From contig JBBBDQ010000310.1 of assembly GCA_037127315.1 (NCBI GenBank), positions 1,621,001 through 1,685,000 on the forward strand: a stretch of DNA of 64,000 nt. The letters are read 5' to 3'. Shown piece after piece: positions 22,791 through 34,100 of this stretch. Under the pieces are notes generated by a model. It saw only the letters and a list, made by a program, of their open reading frames with translations. It had not been told where the DNA came from and made no database searches. The translations under genes were made by a program, and so were the position numbers. The DNA comes from Ascarosepion bandense (lineage: Eukaryota > Mollusca > Cephalopoda > Sepiida > Sepiidae). Each line of letters opens with the position of its first letter. Position 1 is the stretch's first letter.

Positions 22791-23924
22791 CTCAGAGGTG
22801 CTGGAATATATAACTCAACTGGCTCAACATTATAGCCTATTTTTATTTTAGAAGGAATTTTTGGTGAATTGAATGTATGTGTTTGTAAATATATTTTCAC
22901 CGTTTCTTCTAATCATGATCCTTCGGTAGTCTGTGACTCCCTGGCTACCCAAGGCAGATGAGATTTCTTCTAGTGTAGCCAGAGAGAACATTTTACTTCT
23001 AAAAACTCCCTTTTGATGTCTTCAGTCTTGTATGAGGTTAAGTTTTAATAGTAACATTGTGGAAGGTCTTTGTTTTCATTAGAGACTTCCTGTTTTCTTG
23101 TTTCAACCTCCACCATTAAATTGCTATTTCCCATTTTTCTGACTGATTTTGGCTTACTCCAACTAGATATTACCTTTTCAATCAAGGAAAGGGGGATAAT
23201 CTTGACAATGGGGTTTCCTCCAAAGACTCTAGAACAATAAATCTTGGAAAGTCTGGGCTTGTTTCTTTTTTGAAATCTGAGTCTGAGAGGTATCACTTGG
23301 GTTTTTTCTTTTGATTCATAATTTTTATAATTTTAACTTTCACTGCCTCAGCTCCCCACCCACCTCAGAGCCCACCATTGGGACCTGTCAAGGAGGAAAC
23401 CCAATCTCCTTGACAGGTTAGGACTACACAGACCAGTATACTTGCACTCATGAGAGATTCGGAGCACCCGTCACCACATTTGTTGCACTACCCAAACTTT
23501 TAGTGAACAAGCTGAATGGTTAACAGCCATGTCCAAGTCTAAATGTCTCTACAAGCTGATTGACCCTTAGCCAGTGCCTTCTAAAGCCTTTACATTAGGT
23601 TGTTATTCATTTGCCAGTTCATTTAGGTAGTTTCTTTAGAGTATTCAATTTTCTATCTTTACAGGCCTTAGGGCTTGATCTGACCAGCCCGATTGATCGG
23701 ATTGGGCCTCTTCAGCCGCCCGTCTAGTCCAGGTAAGAACCAAAGTGGTGTGTTGGGAACTGGAAGTACTAACCCTGACTACCAAAACCCTCAGTCACTA
23801 GGATCCCATCCCCAGACATCACAGGTAGCCACCCACAGCAAACAGGTGGCCTCATTGGTGGGGGGAGTCTTACTCCTCTGCAGAGGTGTAGTTGTAGTTG
23901 GTATATTCTGAAGCCCCAGCCAAC

Positions 23925-23985
23925 GGGGAATGTGTTAAATTAAAAATATAAAATGTGACAATTTACTCATCGCACCCAGTATATA
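23925..23985. mobile_element. Mariner-like element terminus
   Basis: TGTTAAATTAAAAATATAAA followed by ATGTGACAATTTACTCATCG and CACCCAGTA closely matches the right end of the element at 61811-62609 (GTGAAATTAAAAATATAAAA ... CAATTTACACATTTCACTCTGTA). It abuts the 5' end of the I-type LINE. Only this terminus remains. Confidence 0.6.
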
Positions 23986-25207
23986 AGTTATGATCAGGTA
24001 TAAATTGCATATTTAGAGAGTGAAGAAGAACCTATCAAATGATGTATTGTTTGACAAAATATGTATATTTTAGATTTGTAAAATTTTTTTCTTACTTTAA
24101 TGCCAGTTATTTCTAACAATTTTATTTGTCTCAAATATTTTTCATATAGGGTTAAGTTAATTTTCTTGAAAGTGGCTGTGAAATTACTTTTCTATAGTAA
24201 ATGCTTAATCACTTGCATCTATAATTACTAATGGTTTTGATTTCAATATTAAAATCAATGCAGCATAACCAGATGCAAACTTGGTAATGCATTAAAGTAA
24301 CAAAAAAATAGATACTTTTATGAAATTAATAACAGTGCCTAACAGTGCCTAATTCAAGTATCAAAAGTACACTGTTCAATGTTACAAGAATAAATTTGTA
24401 GGATCAGAAGCAAAGGTGCATCAGGCAGACTAAAACCTTTACTTGTAGAATGATTTAGCTCTTTTATAAGGTCTCTGCGGAAAAATCCATTCACAAAGAG
24501 AGGTGAACTTTATTTTTGGAGGGATCCATTATAGAAATGATATATAATATATTCTATTCAGGATTAGATAAGATTTGCATAGGGAATTCACTTTCACATA
24601 TTCTGGTTCATAGATGTCTAATTCTGTTTCCCTGTATGGTGATTTGTTTGAAGAAGCTTCTTTGTTGTTTTTACAATTTCTTTGTTCAAAGATTGTTTTC
24701 CCATGATCCTTTTGGAAGTCACTCTTACTTCCATATTCATGAAATTTTTCTGTCTCTTCAGCTTTTCATTCCTTTATAAATGTATGAAGTTATACTACAT
24801 TCAATTTGCATGGATAACAGAAAGAGAAAGGCATATTTTTAGCCTAAGAAATGTACAGATGGCATTAATTTTGGAATACTTGGTTCTGTTTCAAACCAAA
24901 TCTCTTGTGTTTCATATGTAAACAAAACAAAATGGATATGAATTCATAAGAATGTTTTTTTTTTTCCTAAAGACAATTGCAACATCACATTTAAATCAAT
25001 GAGACATGAAAAGTGTGTTAGCTTTTTTGTGGTTGCCAGTTTTTACATATTTTAGCTGTAATTATGTTAAGTCTGATGATATTGTAACTTTATAATTTTT
25101 TATGTTGGAAATTACTTGATAATGAATCATAAACTCTTGTTCTATTTTTCAAAAGATCTTAACAATTGTCTCTTTGCAATATAATGTTAGCCAACTCTAT
25201 CACTTCT
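23986..25207. other. AT-rich non-coding stretch
   Basis: No exon or known transposon is recognised. A 10-base tandem duplication (CAGTGCCTAA twice) lies at about 24334-24353. The short ORFs at 24516-24921 have no coding-like features. Confidence 0.45.
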
Positions 25208-25372
25208 GAATTATCTTGGATATCATGAAAACATTTGGCAGCAAAGCCTCTGATTTGGAGATTGGAGGTTTTGAGGAGCCTGGAACCACCTCTTAATTGC
25301 TGTTGTTACCAGTTTCACCCTGACCTGTGATGGTAGCATTTGTTAGAGTCCTAGCTATGGCTAAATATTTAA
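25208..25372 (+). repeat. Dispersed repeat D, copy 2
   Basis: Shares GGTTTTGAGGAG, CCACCTCTTAATTGCTGTTG, CCAGTTTCACCCTGACCTG and GGTAGCATTTGTTAGAGTCC with copies 1 and 3. It also shares the upstream block ATCTTGGATATCATGAAAAC with copy 3 (ATCTTGGCTATGACGAGC). Confidence 0.7.
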
Positions 25373-27529
25373 TGCCTACACTACCATTAATGTATAAAAA
25401 TACATTTTAATAGTGAAAATACCTGCAATATGTTTTTGTAAAGAAAATTATTAATGCTCCAAGAAAATTAAATTACAGTATTAAATAATTCATAAGGAGT
25501 TGATATGCTGCTAAACAAAGAAAAAAATAAATTCTATTTTCTGTTTTTTCATGTGCTGGCCATTTTGTATATATCATTGATAAGTATTCCTAGGTTGCCT
25601 TTGACTTTGTAGAAATTTAAATAATTTCTAAACAATGTCTTTTCAAAATGCATAAGGAATGTATGGGTGGTCTTAAACTAATGGCAGTTGAAATTGGGTA
25701 TTAAAAGGTCTTTTGTCTGATTTGTAATGTTCTGACCAAATGTTTTTGGTGAGTTGTTTAGCTTTTCAGATTGACTAAAAAATCCTTTTCCATTTGCTTT
25801 TGAGTCACTTGCTTATAAATGTCTTAAAGCATTTCTGGTACTATGAATATTGAGCATATCCCCAACTACAGATTTCTATTTTGACACCAGTAATAAAAAC
25901 ATTTTGGTAGGCACGTGTCAAATGGTTTGACACTAATTCTTTAACTGGAACTTCAGTCATTTTGCATGATCTGCATTGTTCTTTCTTTCATCTTGACTTT
26001 GGAGGTTGATTTGAAAATAAGCTGCTTTCTAAACATTTCTTGGAGTTTATCAGGATTATGACTAGTTTGAATTCTTGTCTTAACTACTGAAGAGTTAAAA
26101 CTAAAGCCAGTTCTGAAAAGTCCTGCAATTCCTTTCCTTATTAAAGAGTTCTGTTTTTAAATCTGATTCTATAGTATTTTCCCACTTTTAATACTTCCTC
26201 CCAAATCTATCAATCTCAATTCATTGACTGAGATCTGTTTCAGCATATCTCTCTCAAATTTCAATTTTCTTTAACTTATAGCTGGTAATGTTTGCAAACA
26301 TTGTAAAAACATGTTTACTACAGGTAATGGTCATCATGAGAAGGATCTTCTCTTTTGGTTAGATCAACAAATCAAATGAGCAAGATGAGATCCTATTATT
26401 TCCTTCATCTTGACAAAAACATAGAATCATTTTTCATAGACTCTCATACATTTTTAGTAGTGATATCCTTCAGAGCTTGATTTGCTGACCATAATTTAAT
26501 ATATGAACTTGTGTAGGATTAAACTATTGATTCTCATCCTGTGATCAATAGTGGTAATCTTCATGGCTGTACCATCTAACAAATGGGTAAGTTGTCTAAT
26601 TTTTTGTGCGTTCATGCATGTGATAGAAGATTCATCAGTTTCTTGTTTATTTTTCACTTAGCGAAATAAAAAAATCTCTGAATATTATGCACAATCAATA
26701 AAAAACCCAATGTCTGTTTAGTGTTATGTGACATTTGTTTATTATAAGGATAGGAACAGCTTATATATCAGAAGGATGAGGACATATTATCTTATGCTAA
26801 GTATAATGATTGTGTCTGTGTTTAGTCATTAATAGTTTGCCCTGTAAAGTCTCTTCCAACAGTCAGGTAGCCTTCTCTTTTTAGATTGGATGGATTAATC
26901 TCTTACCATCCTACATGTGTCCCTTTATACAATTTTCATTGTTGTATGACTATTTTCTTGTAATTAATGTCAACTCCCAGAATTTATTTATCTGAAAACC
27001 AGATGCCCTTATTGCTGACAAGTGGCTCAAAGGCTTATGATTTGATATTTTTTTATCAATCATGTCAACTCCATGTGTCAGAGGGGGATTGGGTAAATTT
27101 GTTATACTGAATTTACTTCATCTTGTTATCTTAAAACAGCATTTGATCCTTGCTAGTTTTGTTCCCACCATTTGCAAACTGATTGTAATTAGGATTTTTA
27201 ATTGTCTAATCTACTCAATATTACCTTTCATCCAGATTTTTCTTATTCGCGTTAATTCATTTTAATGTCACAAATATTTGAAAGGTCATTTTCATGTACA
27301 AACAAGGACCTTACCCAGTTACAAATGCACTACTGATTGTATCTTCTGTAACTATACCCTTTGAAAAGCAGTCTGTATCTGTTTGTGAAAGCCTTCCATG
27401 AGCAATATTAGTTTGGTATAGATTTTTTTTTTTATTTCAGAAAATATGACATAACAATTTTGAATAAACCATATTATCAGAATTAACAAATATTTGTGGA
27501 ATATCTAGATATTCTATAATTTCCAGAAA
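25373..27529. other. AT-rich non-coding stretch
   Basis: No coding exon, RNA gene or clear repeat is visible. Small ORFs such as 27062-27265 look random. Confidence 0.45.
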
Positions 27530-28520
27530 AGAAATTCATATCCTCACCTTATCTCTCTCTCTCATCTTGTCTATGCTGAAATCATCAAAGTCTGTCAGCA
27601 TCTCTACTACATTTCTGTCTCTGCCACTTTTTCTTTTCAATTTGGCCAGTGCAGATTCCACTTTGGTTTTTAATATTTCTGGCCTGTTGGTATTTCTGTG
27701 TATTGACAGTTGTTCTCTTTCATCATAGAAAAGAGACCTCTGATATATTAGTCACATTGCTGAAGTATTTTTTCTTTCTCTAATATGAGTATTTCATCAT
27801 TGGGTTTTATGCATCCTGTTGATGAGTATGTCTTTTGGCTTGTTAGTTCTCTTACTTTTTATGCAAATCTTCTTTATTTCTGATACTCAATCTCTATTTC
27901 TGCACATTTTTCATTGGGCCATTCTTTAGCCTGTCTGCTTCTGTTCCTTATTTTGTTTTGAAATTTTCTGTATTCCATTGTATGTCTTGGCAATGTCTTC
28001 TGTCTCCATTGAATAATGTTGAGAATCTCATTTGTGATCAATTTGTTTTTCCTTCTACATTCATTTTCCTTTGGGTCGATGATATTTGCTGATGTCAGTA
28101 AAGCTTTTCTTAGTGGGTCTCATTTTGAATTTACATTTTGTCTCTTGTAACTTCATTTCACATGCGGTCCATGTATTTCTTTCTTCAGGTTCAGGTTGTT
28201 CAGTAGTCTGTTTTATTGCAATTTGGATGTTGCATTAGGCTTCTTCAGTTTTTGTAGTTTCATTCTTAGTTTGCATGTAACAGGGGGGTGGTCACTTCTG
28301 TAGTCGGCACTTGGATAGGTTTTGCAGTGAACAACTGCATTCCTGAATCTCTTGTTGATATATATGTAGTTGATTTGGTTTTTAGATTCTTCTCTTGTGC
28401 TTCTTCATGTCCATAATCATCTTAGATGTTCTTAGAACCAGGTGTTGGCTATTACCTGACCCTTTGCTATGTAAAATTTTTCTCCCTGTTCATTGTGGGT
28501 TCCTAGTCAAATTTCCCAGC
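27530..28520 (-). mobile_element. RTE-like LINE family A: inverted 5' segment (endonuclease end and linker)
   Basis: Read on the minus strand from 28520 down: SADYRSDHHPPVTCKLRMKL (endonuclease C-terminus with the SDH motif, near 28270), then TNEILNIIQWRQKTLPRHTM (28030), YRKFQNKIRNRSRQAKEWPN (27955), KVRELTSQKTYSS (27840) and YIRGLFYDE (27730). This is the order in RTE-type proteins from endonuclease into the linker before RT. It lies head-to-head with the + strand RT segment that begins at about 28550. Many stops are present. Confidence 0.75.
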
Positions 28521-28539
28521 TATTTCCCCTTCCTCTCTT

Positions 28540-29600
28540 TACCTTGGTCATGTACCAGAAGACCTAAGTAGATCTATTTTCATAGCACTGCCTAAGAAAC
28601 CAGGCACAAACAAATGTGAACTCCACTAAACAATCACCTTTATGAACCACATAACTAAAATAATCTGAATTCTGATGAATAGAGAATGCAACAGAATCAG
28701 ACAGAGACCAGTGCATGTTTGTCCAGGACACTGGAACAAGGAACATAATATTTATTCTCAGAATGTTATCAGAAAGAGTTGTACAAATGCAAAAGATTGT
28801 GCACCTGTGTTTTATAGACTATGCAAAGGTGTTCAACAAAGCACAGCACAAAGATCTATTAGAGCTGCTCAGCAACCTTGACATATTTAGGAAAAACATT
28901 AGAATAATCAAGAATTTATACTGTCAGCAAATTGCCAGCATACTTACTGAAAATAATTTCAGCAGATATACAAAAATAGAAAGGGGTGTCTTTTCACTAG
29001 ATTTATTCAACCTATACAGTGGAGTAATTTTGAGAGAATGAGAAATCCTGCCAGGATTCTTGATTAGCGACCACAATCTTAACAGTATAAGAAATGCAAG
29101 TGACAGTGCTGATAGCAGACAAAGGAAGGAAACTATGAAACTACTTACAGAATGTAGTGAAGGAAAGTGAGAAGAAAGGACTTGGAAACTAAACATAATC
29201 ATTAGTAAAAAGAGAAGCCCAAAATGCCAATTACAGGTCGGGGATACTAAAATCAAGCAGGTACAGAAATTTAAATACCTTGAAAGTGTTCTGATATTTG
29301 AAGGTGTATTAAGATGGCCAAAAATGCATTCCAAAAGCTAAGCAGGGTATTAAGAGATAGGAAAATTCTGTTGGAAATAAACAAGAGTACTGAACTGTTA
29401 CATGATATGTTTTCCTGTATGGCAACAAATGCTGGACAATCTCCTCAAAGATAAAGAAGACTCAAAGCAACAGAAATGTGGTTCTACAGAAGGAAAGCTG
29501 AGGATACCATGGACCAAACACGTGAGCAATGACGATGTTTTGGAGGGAATGGAAATGAAAATGAAACATACTGAGAAACATCTGAAAAAAAAAAAAAGTA
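28540..29600 (+). mobile_element. RTE-like LINE family A: RT domain to C-terminal region
   Basis: The + strand frames give STFIALPKKPGTNKCE-like residues (28570), LCFIDYAKVFNKAQHKDLLE (28805, motif A with Asp of AFDK changed to Asn), NNFSRYTKIERGV (28955) and LFNLYSGVILRE (29005). Frameshifted remnants follow: IKQVQKFKYLESV (29250), QKCGSTEGKLRIPWTKHVSN (29480). The catalytic YADD box is not intact. The element ends in an A-rich run at 29586-29598. Together with the inverted segment at 27530-28520 it forms one rearranged insertion. Confidence 0.8.
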
Positions 29601-31020
29601 TTATTTTTACAATCAAAAATGTATTTTGGCTTTAAATAACCCAGAAAACTTTGATAAACCATAAAAACAAACAAACAAAAAAAAAAAACAACAATCAACC
29701 AGTACAAAAATTGATCATCCACCTCACAAAAGTAAATAAATAATTCTTTTATTACAGTTTAATGAACTTCCATTAATTTTATTTAGGATAATTTTATATA
29801 CTTGATTTTGAAAATCTGAAAATTAATTATCTTCCAGTTGATGTTTAGATTCAACCATTTTCCTGTCAAATTATTTTTGAATTTTTAATAATTTTTGTGA
29901 TTTGTTAAAACTTCCTTGTCCTTTTTTTGAGAAACATTTTCATTCATGTACTACCGTATATGTTCAAGTATCGTGTGGGTTTTATTAGTTTCTTATGAAA
30001 AAAAAAAAAAAATAGGTGGAGTCACGAGTTCTACCTCCCTTTTCAACTATAGCGTGAGGTCTACCGCAGCATCAAATTATGTTAACTGTATGTGTATACA
30101 TATTTATTTAAACTTATATTAGTATTTATATAAAATCAATATTCTATTTATATTTAAAGGTAGAGAGGTAAAAATGAACATGCTATTAAATACAATAATT
30201 CAATACAATACTGTTATTTTAGCGATAAACACTTTGTATATCTTCAGCTTCTAGAAATGGCATGAATAGATCATTGGAATTTTTTCTCATCTTCCAGCAA
30301 AAATGATCAAGATATGACAGGAACAGTTGACTACCAACAACTTGCTTTTCTTGAGAATCATCATTTTAGCATCCAACCATGATCGTTCAATTCCTGAGCG
30401 TGCTCCTGTTGCTGGACCCACATAATGGCCACCTGAGGGGAGGGAAGAGGTATGGTAGACCTCCACACTGTACCTGGGTAGATGATATATTGAGGTAGAC
30501 CTCATGCAAAAGTAGCACCTTCTGTTAATTGCTTGGTTCATATGCTTGCATGTCCATTTCCTCTACTGCAAATTCTATTTTCATTGTGACTATATTCATC
30601 ATCTATCAACAATTTGATTAACTACTTAAGTGGAAAAGGAGTCTGAATTGTATGTCATTAGTCATACTTATCAATCACTCCTTATTTTCAGTCTTACTAT
30701 TAATTTCTGTTTTGTATAGCAAGAATAATAAGAGTAAAATATGAAAAATGGAGGCTTGGAAAATACAAAATCAGTGAGTGTATAAATAATTCTAAAAGAC
30801 CACACAAAAAAAGATTTATAGCAGGTATCTCTTATTCCTTCTCTAGTTGTAGTAGAATTCTGTATCAGGTTAATGGAATTTGGCCTTGTGGGAAGGTAGC
30901 CCACTATAATTCATAAAATAATTATAGAATCAAGAAAGGCAATTTTGAGTGTAAAATAACATTTATACATATATAGATTTCAATTAATGTTTTACAAAAT
31001 AAGTAATGCTTGAACGGAGG
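29601..31020. other. Non-coding stretch
   Basis: AT-rich with A runs at 29670-29690 and 30000-30013. A GC-richer patch at 30290-30540 has an 84-codon minus-strand ORF but no recognisable motif, and it reads like a decayed repeat rather than a gene. Confidence 0.4.
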
Positions 31021-31029
31021 TAAAAGAGT

Positions 31030-31135
31030 TCATGGCAAAATAATAATCTGAAAGAGAAGAGAATGTTCATGGAAGATAATGATGAGCTGAAAGAGATAAG
31101 AGAATGTTCAAGGAAGATATAATGCTGAAAGGTAA
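31030..31135 (+). repeat. Short tandem duplication (about 45-base unit, two copies)
   Basis: CTGAAAGAGAAGAGAATGTT then CATGGAAGATAATGATGAG is followed directly by CTGAAAGAGATAAGAGAATG then TTCAAGGAAGATATAATG. The two units differ by a few bases and small indels. Confidence 0.75.
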
Positions 31136-34100
31136 AAGGCTTGGTAGTATGATTAATATTCATTATCAAGTTGCTGTTTCTAAGGTCAGTAGGTCAGTTT
31201 GTGGAATGTCTTTGAAAAGGTCAGTTAGTACTTTGAGAACAGGAGAAAGGAAGAAGTTGACATAGGTCTAGGGAGAAACTAATTACACTCTTCTCCTTTC
31301 GTCCTTCTGTCTGTTTGGGTGCCTTTTGTCATGGCTTTTTATATTTTCCTTCTGAATCAAAACACTGGTCGCTGGTCGTTTCACATTTCATACTTCATCA
31401 TTATTTACCCCATTGGCTGGTAAATAAAAAAAAAATGGTAATTTGATATTTGATTGATTTTTATTTTTCAACTGGAACATCTGAGCGAATCCACTTGCAT
31501 AGAGGTGATTTTTATTCATTCGCTTTCTGGTCGGCATAGAGCTAACATCCGGTTTGCTCGCTTTTACTAGGTCGGTGGTATCACCACAGATTCAACATGG
31601 GTCTAAAAACTTAAAGAAAAGTTGCCAATAAAATTTGGAATAAGATTAGAAGTTTGTTGGAGGTTGTAGAAAATACATTAGAAAGTATAAAGTGACTTTT
31701 CAACTAATTGCAGTTGATTTAAGTAATAAAGAATCTTTGTAATCCTCCTGAAAATATAAATTCAAGCCTGTAGTGTAACAAATCACAAATAGCAAGACAA
31801 TTAAAAAATGCCACTAAACTTTTTTCCCCCAAAGTGGAAAGCAAAGTGGTGAGATAACTATTCACTAACAACTAAACTACATTGACAGCTTTTCTTTTTT
31901 AGGGTTAATTTTTAATTTTCTTTCTGATGTTCCTTGGAATTTTTAATCTTCTTATTGAAGATTATGCCGCTAATGTTAGGAGGATAATGCTTACATTTCA
32001 TCGAAATGCACTTTACATTGCTTCTTATTGCTTATTTGCATCTAAGGTAATTCTCTTTAAAATTTGGTCGCAACATTTCTTCTGAAAATTCAATTCCATG
32101 TGCATTAACATTTTACATATTAAATATCTGTTTTGCTAATTGTGTTTGACCCTAAAGTGACTGATATGTAATTGAAAAGTGTTTAGTATATAATCTCCAA
32201 GCTATTTATTAGGGCACATAATGTAAAGATAGTTACCCATTTTACCCTAGGATCCTTTCCAATTTCGTACAAAAAAGCCCAAATAAAGCTTGTTTCATGG
32301 GTTATGTTCAGCTAGGGTCCAAGTAACTATGGTGCCTTAAAGAGGAGACTTATGGTGCAAACATAGAGGTTTCTTTTAATTTTTTCATTTAGTCCTCTAG
32401 AGAAATTAATAAGAGGACATGAATTTCAAAATACACCTTATTTTACTCATTTTCCCTTGGTAGATCCTAACTCTAAAATTGCATTAATCTGAAAATTAAA
32501 AAGAAAAATTTAGATCAGGATTTTAGTTAAGGGAAGCAACTTTTCATTTATGACGTCGTAGATTATTTCATCTTTCCATTTTAAAATTCATATCTTTAAT
32601 TTTAGTTAAATTTCTTATAAAAATATATTACAAAATAATTACCATTTATTTGAATATTTCTCATCTCTGATAAAGAGTTTTCTGAGAATTAAAGCAATCT
32701 TTGTTAGGCTTCTTTTTATTTCCCAATCGAGGAACGTAAAAATGTTGCAACGATTTTCATTTCAATTCACGTTCTGCGTATTTTTCCTATTGACCTTATT
32801 TTATCATTCATTTTTTAAAAATCTTTTATGAGATTAAGAGTTTGAACGTACTGTATGTAAGATTTTAATTTTAAAAGTATGACTGTTAAATGCGTTATCT
32901 CATTTGGATTGCAATTAATTAGTTTGCCGTTTTTTTGCAATGTGAAAATAAGATTTTTTTTTCTTTTTTAAAAGTAAAACCATCTGAAAAATAAAATTGA
33001 GTATATTTTGAGTTTTTCAAGCGATCTTTTTTTTAATTTTTACTTTTAATGTTGTCAACAGAACGTCAGCAGTATAGACTTTTAGTTTTTAAAAACAAAC
33101 TTTTTTTTTTATTTTATTTCTTCTTTGTACTCTCTAGTCTGAAAACGATTCACGTTGGCAAAACAAAATGATAGTTGAGTTGACCCGGTTGAGTGAATCA
33201 AACAAATGTTTGTATTACCTAGACTACAGTCACTACAGTCTAGGTAATACACTACAGACACATTTTATTTTTACATGCCGTTGCGTTATTTTACTTTGAA
33301 TTTAAATACTGCATCTATTCTTTTTTTTCTCTTTGATTTAAAAAAAAGTCCTATATTTCACCTGCAAAGACATTGAAAACTGCAAAGTGAAATCTCCCTC
33401 TTTTCTTTTTTTTCTTTGACAGAAAGTTGTCAAACGAGTTCTTGCATCTCATTTCCTTGTCGATGCATCGCATTTTGTACAGTTTGTTTTTGTTTTCTTT
33501 TGCTTTTTTATTTATAAAAGTTTACTTTTAAAATGTACTTCTCAAAGTTAACTTCGTATAAGTTAAAATTTTTTAAACTTTACGAGCAGATAACTTTTCT
33601 TTTACGACGTAAAGCCAGATTTTTTTCCTTGTAAACATTCAGGCTTCATCAGTGTGTTTATATGGAAACAGACTCGAAGGTTCTCATGAAAGTAGGGTCA
33701 CTCCGAAAAGCACAATGCTTCTTTTGAGGAGTAGGGGGACTTCCCTTCTAAATTAGTCGAACTGTCGCTTTTTGATGCAACTGAGAACAGAGAAGTAAAT
33801 CATTTAAATGTGTTCTGTTAGCCACAGTCAATGAAAATTTAAAAATACTATTTGTTGAAAATAACTATTATCATTAATTTTCAAAAATAATAAAACTTAA
33901 TTTTCCCTTTTCCCTACCCACCCCAACATTAGATTCTAAAAAAAAAAGTTATAAAAAGTAAAATGTCTATAGTGTTTTTTTTTGTTTTTATAGAAAAATG
34001 AGAATAAAACAAAATTTGTGTTGTTATATCTAGTAATATTCTGTCCTAGTATCAACCAAATTGTGGTTGCTTAATGAAAATCTTATATTATTAGCGGCAC

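Larger units (their letters stand above)
18830..23920 (-). mobile_element. I-type (RNase H-bearing) LINE, nearly full length, degenerate
   Basis: On the minus strand, from high to low coordinates, the expected domains appear in order. ORF1: RLSKIYCSRVFGGNPIVKII (23250) and zinc knuckles with CAKCGQK and CANCQENHSAFF (22790-22615). ORF2: endonuclease NELLLMITDLSPAVIYIQE (21970) and LLGDFNCHSTLWG (21660); RT with SELEKEYDTA (20350), GVPQGSIL (20190) and catalytic YVDDF (20085-20097). Then YRSLLHSKLDYASFIYGAAR (19860), RNase H start KIYTDGSKS (19380), and a C-terminal finger with MTLSFLLTNE and CQACKHIL (18920). Each ORF is cut by stops and frameshifts, and the first knuckle has Ser for Cys. The GC-richer block 23340-23920 is probably the 5' UTR. 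RNase H after RT marks the I clade (Nimbus-like elements are known from molluscs). Confidence 0.85.

Noticed and set aside
32742..32831. Signal-peptide-like short ORF (MLQRFSFQFTFCVFFLLTLF) as the first exon of the LamG gene
   Set aside because: No donor gives the required phase-1 join. The only GT near the hydrophobic core would leave phase 0. Hydrophobic short ORFs are common in T-rich DNA.
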